From Pseudomonadota bacterium (GTDB lineage: Bacteria; Pseudomonadota; Alphaproteobacteria; Rhizobiales; Devosiaceae): a stretch of DNA of 5,634 nt. The stretch's first letter is position 1. Each line of letters opens with the position of its first letter. Made by a program: the position numbers and the translations under genes. Shown here one piece after another: positions 4,905-5,634 of this stretch. The notes below the pieces were generated by a model. It was not told the DNA's origin. It made no database searches and was given only the letters and a program-made list of their open reading frames with translations. The DNA is taken from NCBI GenBank assembly GCA_023433985.1, contig JAEYTN010000451.1, positions 1 through 5,634 on the forward strand. The letters run 5' to 3'.

Positions 4905-5634
4905 ATGAAGCTTCTGCGCGTCGGTTCCAAGGGATCCGAAAAGCCCGCCATCCTCCACACGGACGGCACCTATCGCGACCTCTCGTCCGTCGTCCCCGAC
5001 ATTTCGAGCGCCACGCTGGCCGCCGGCGCCCTCGACAAGATTGCCGCTGCCGACCACGGCAGCCTGCCCGTGCTGGACCAGTCGTCGCGCGTTGGCCCCT
5101 GCGTCGGCAATGTCGGCAAGTTCATGTGCATCGGCCTCAACTACGCCGACCATGCCGCCGAGACCGGCGCCGATATCCCGAAAGAGCCGATCCTGTTCAT
5201 GAAGGCCACCAGCGCCATCATCGGGCCGAACGACGATGTCGAGCTGCCCAAGAACACCCTGAAGCCCGACTGGGAAGTCGAACTCGGCGTCATCATCGGC
5301 AAGCAGGCCAAGTACATCGACGAGGCCAACGCCCTCGACTACGTCGCCGGCTACTGCGTCGTGAACGATCTCTCCGAGCGTCACTTCCAGACCGAGCGCG
5401 GCGGCCAGTGGACCAAGGGCAAGTCGGCCGACACCTTCGGCCCGATCGGCCCGTGGCTCGTCACCAAGGACGAGGTCAAGGACGTCCAGAACCTTAAGAT
5501 GTGGCTCGACGTCGACGGCCATCGCTACCAGGACGGCTCGACCAAGACCATGATCTTCGGCGTGGCGCACATCGTCGCCTATCTCAGCCAGTTCATGAGC
5601 CTGCAGCCGGGCGACGTCATCACCACCGGTACCC
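4905..5634 (+). CDS. FAH-family hydrolase, probable 2,4-diketo-3-deoxy-L-fuconate/rhamnonate hydrolase (partial, 3' end missing)
   Basis: The first 243 residues of a fumarylacetoacetate hydrolase-family protein, open to the window edge; related proteins have about 280 residues, so roughly 40 are missing. The catalytic core starts near residue 70: CIGLNYADHAAE (75-86, with H83), then E124 and E126 (DWEVELG) and D155 (VVNDLSER), the usual acidic triad for Mg or Mn. KSADTFGPIGPW (173-184) and PGDVITTGT at the edge are further family motifs. The short N-terminal domain (1-70) and NYADHAAE style resemble the bacterial enzymes that split 2,4-diketo-3-deoxy-L-fuconate or -rhamnonate into pyruvate and L-lactate, the last step of the non-phosphorylating route; fucU nearby favours fucose. 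Homologues are often labelled ureidoglycolate lyase, which this context does not support. ATG 4905 follows GAGGAG (4893-4898) at six bases. It could be read through from the upstream gene or have its own promoter, which I could not find. Confidence 0.85.
   Translation, partial: MKLLRVGSKGSEKPAILHTDGTYRDLSSVVPDISSATLAAGALDKIAAADHGSLPVLDQSSRVGPCVGNVGKFMCIGLNYADHAAETGADIPKEPILFMKATSAIIGPNDDVELPKNTLKPDWEVELGVIIGKQAKYIDEANALDYVAGYCVVNDLSERHFQTERGGQWTKGKSADTFGPIGPWLVTKDEVKDVQNLKMWLDVDGHRYQDGSTKTMIFGVAHIVAYLSQFMSLQPGDVITTGT

Noticed and set aside
4770..5570. Minus-strand open frame of 266 codons opposite the FAH gene
   Set aside because: Shadow frame: the opposite strand encodes an FAH-family enzyme with its metal-binding residues intact.

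Overview
The window is GC-rich, with G/C-heavy third codon positions and long spurious antisense reading frames. Gene content and style fit an alphaproteobacterium of the Hyphomicrobiales (Devosia-like is my best guess). This is inferred from protein resemblance only; no database search was run.

Layout, left to right. (1) An rnk-type nucleoside diphosphate kinase regulator on the minus strand, with a 10-bp-stem hairpin just past its stop. (2) About 290 bp of non-coding DNA holding several perfect inverted repeats, including a 13-bp stem, plus a possible minus-strand promoter. (3) A minus-strand dehydratase of the UxaA/GarD (altronate/galactarate dehydratase) family. (4) An 82-bp divergent promoter region with a perfect 12-bp palindrome that overlaps the predicted -10 box of the rightward gene. 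(5) Rightward genes: a GntR-family regulator with an FCD ligand domain, then fucU (L-fucose mutarotase) 29 bp later. (6) After a short AT-rich gap, a secreted protein resembling DUF3616. (7) The first 243 codons of a fumarylacetoacetate hydrolase (FAH)-family enzyme, cut by the right edge.

How the genes may work together. FucU interconverts fucose anomers. FAH-family enzymes close to this one cleave 2,4-diketo-3-deoxy-L-fuconate/rhamnonate in the non-phosphorylating deoxysugar pathway. A UxaA/GarD-type enzyme dehydrates sugar acids. Together with a GntR/FCD regulator that probably senses an acid intermediate, the set reads as part of a cluster for oxidative, non-phosphorylating catabolism of L-fucose or a related sugar, with the UxaA/GarD homologue a candidate for the aldonate (L-fuconate) dehydratase step. 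The sugar dehydrogenase, lactonase, 2-keto-3-deoxy-fuconate dehydrogenase and transporter are not in the window; they may lie beyond the right edge. rnk appears unrelated to the cluster.

Most notable non-coding signals: the palindromic operator/-10 overlap at the apparently leaderless gntR start; the hairpin-rich gap between the dehydratase and rnk; and a leader before the FAH gene in which the ribosome binding site is exactly complementary to part of an upstream hairpin. No tRNA, rRNA, CRISPR array or mobile element was seen.
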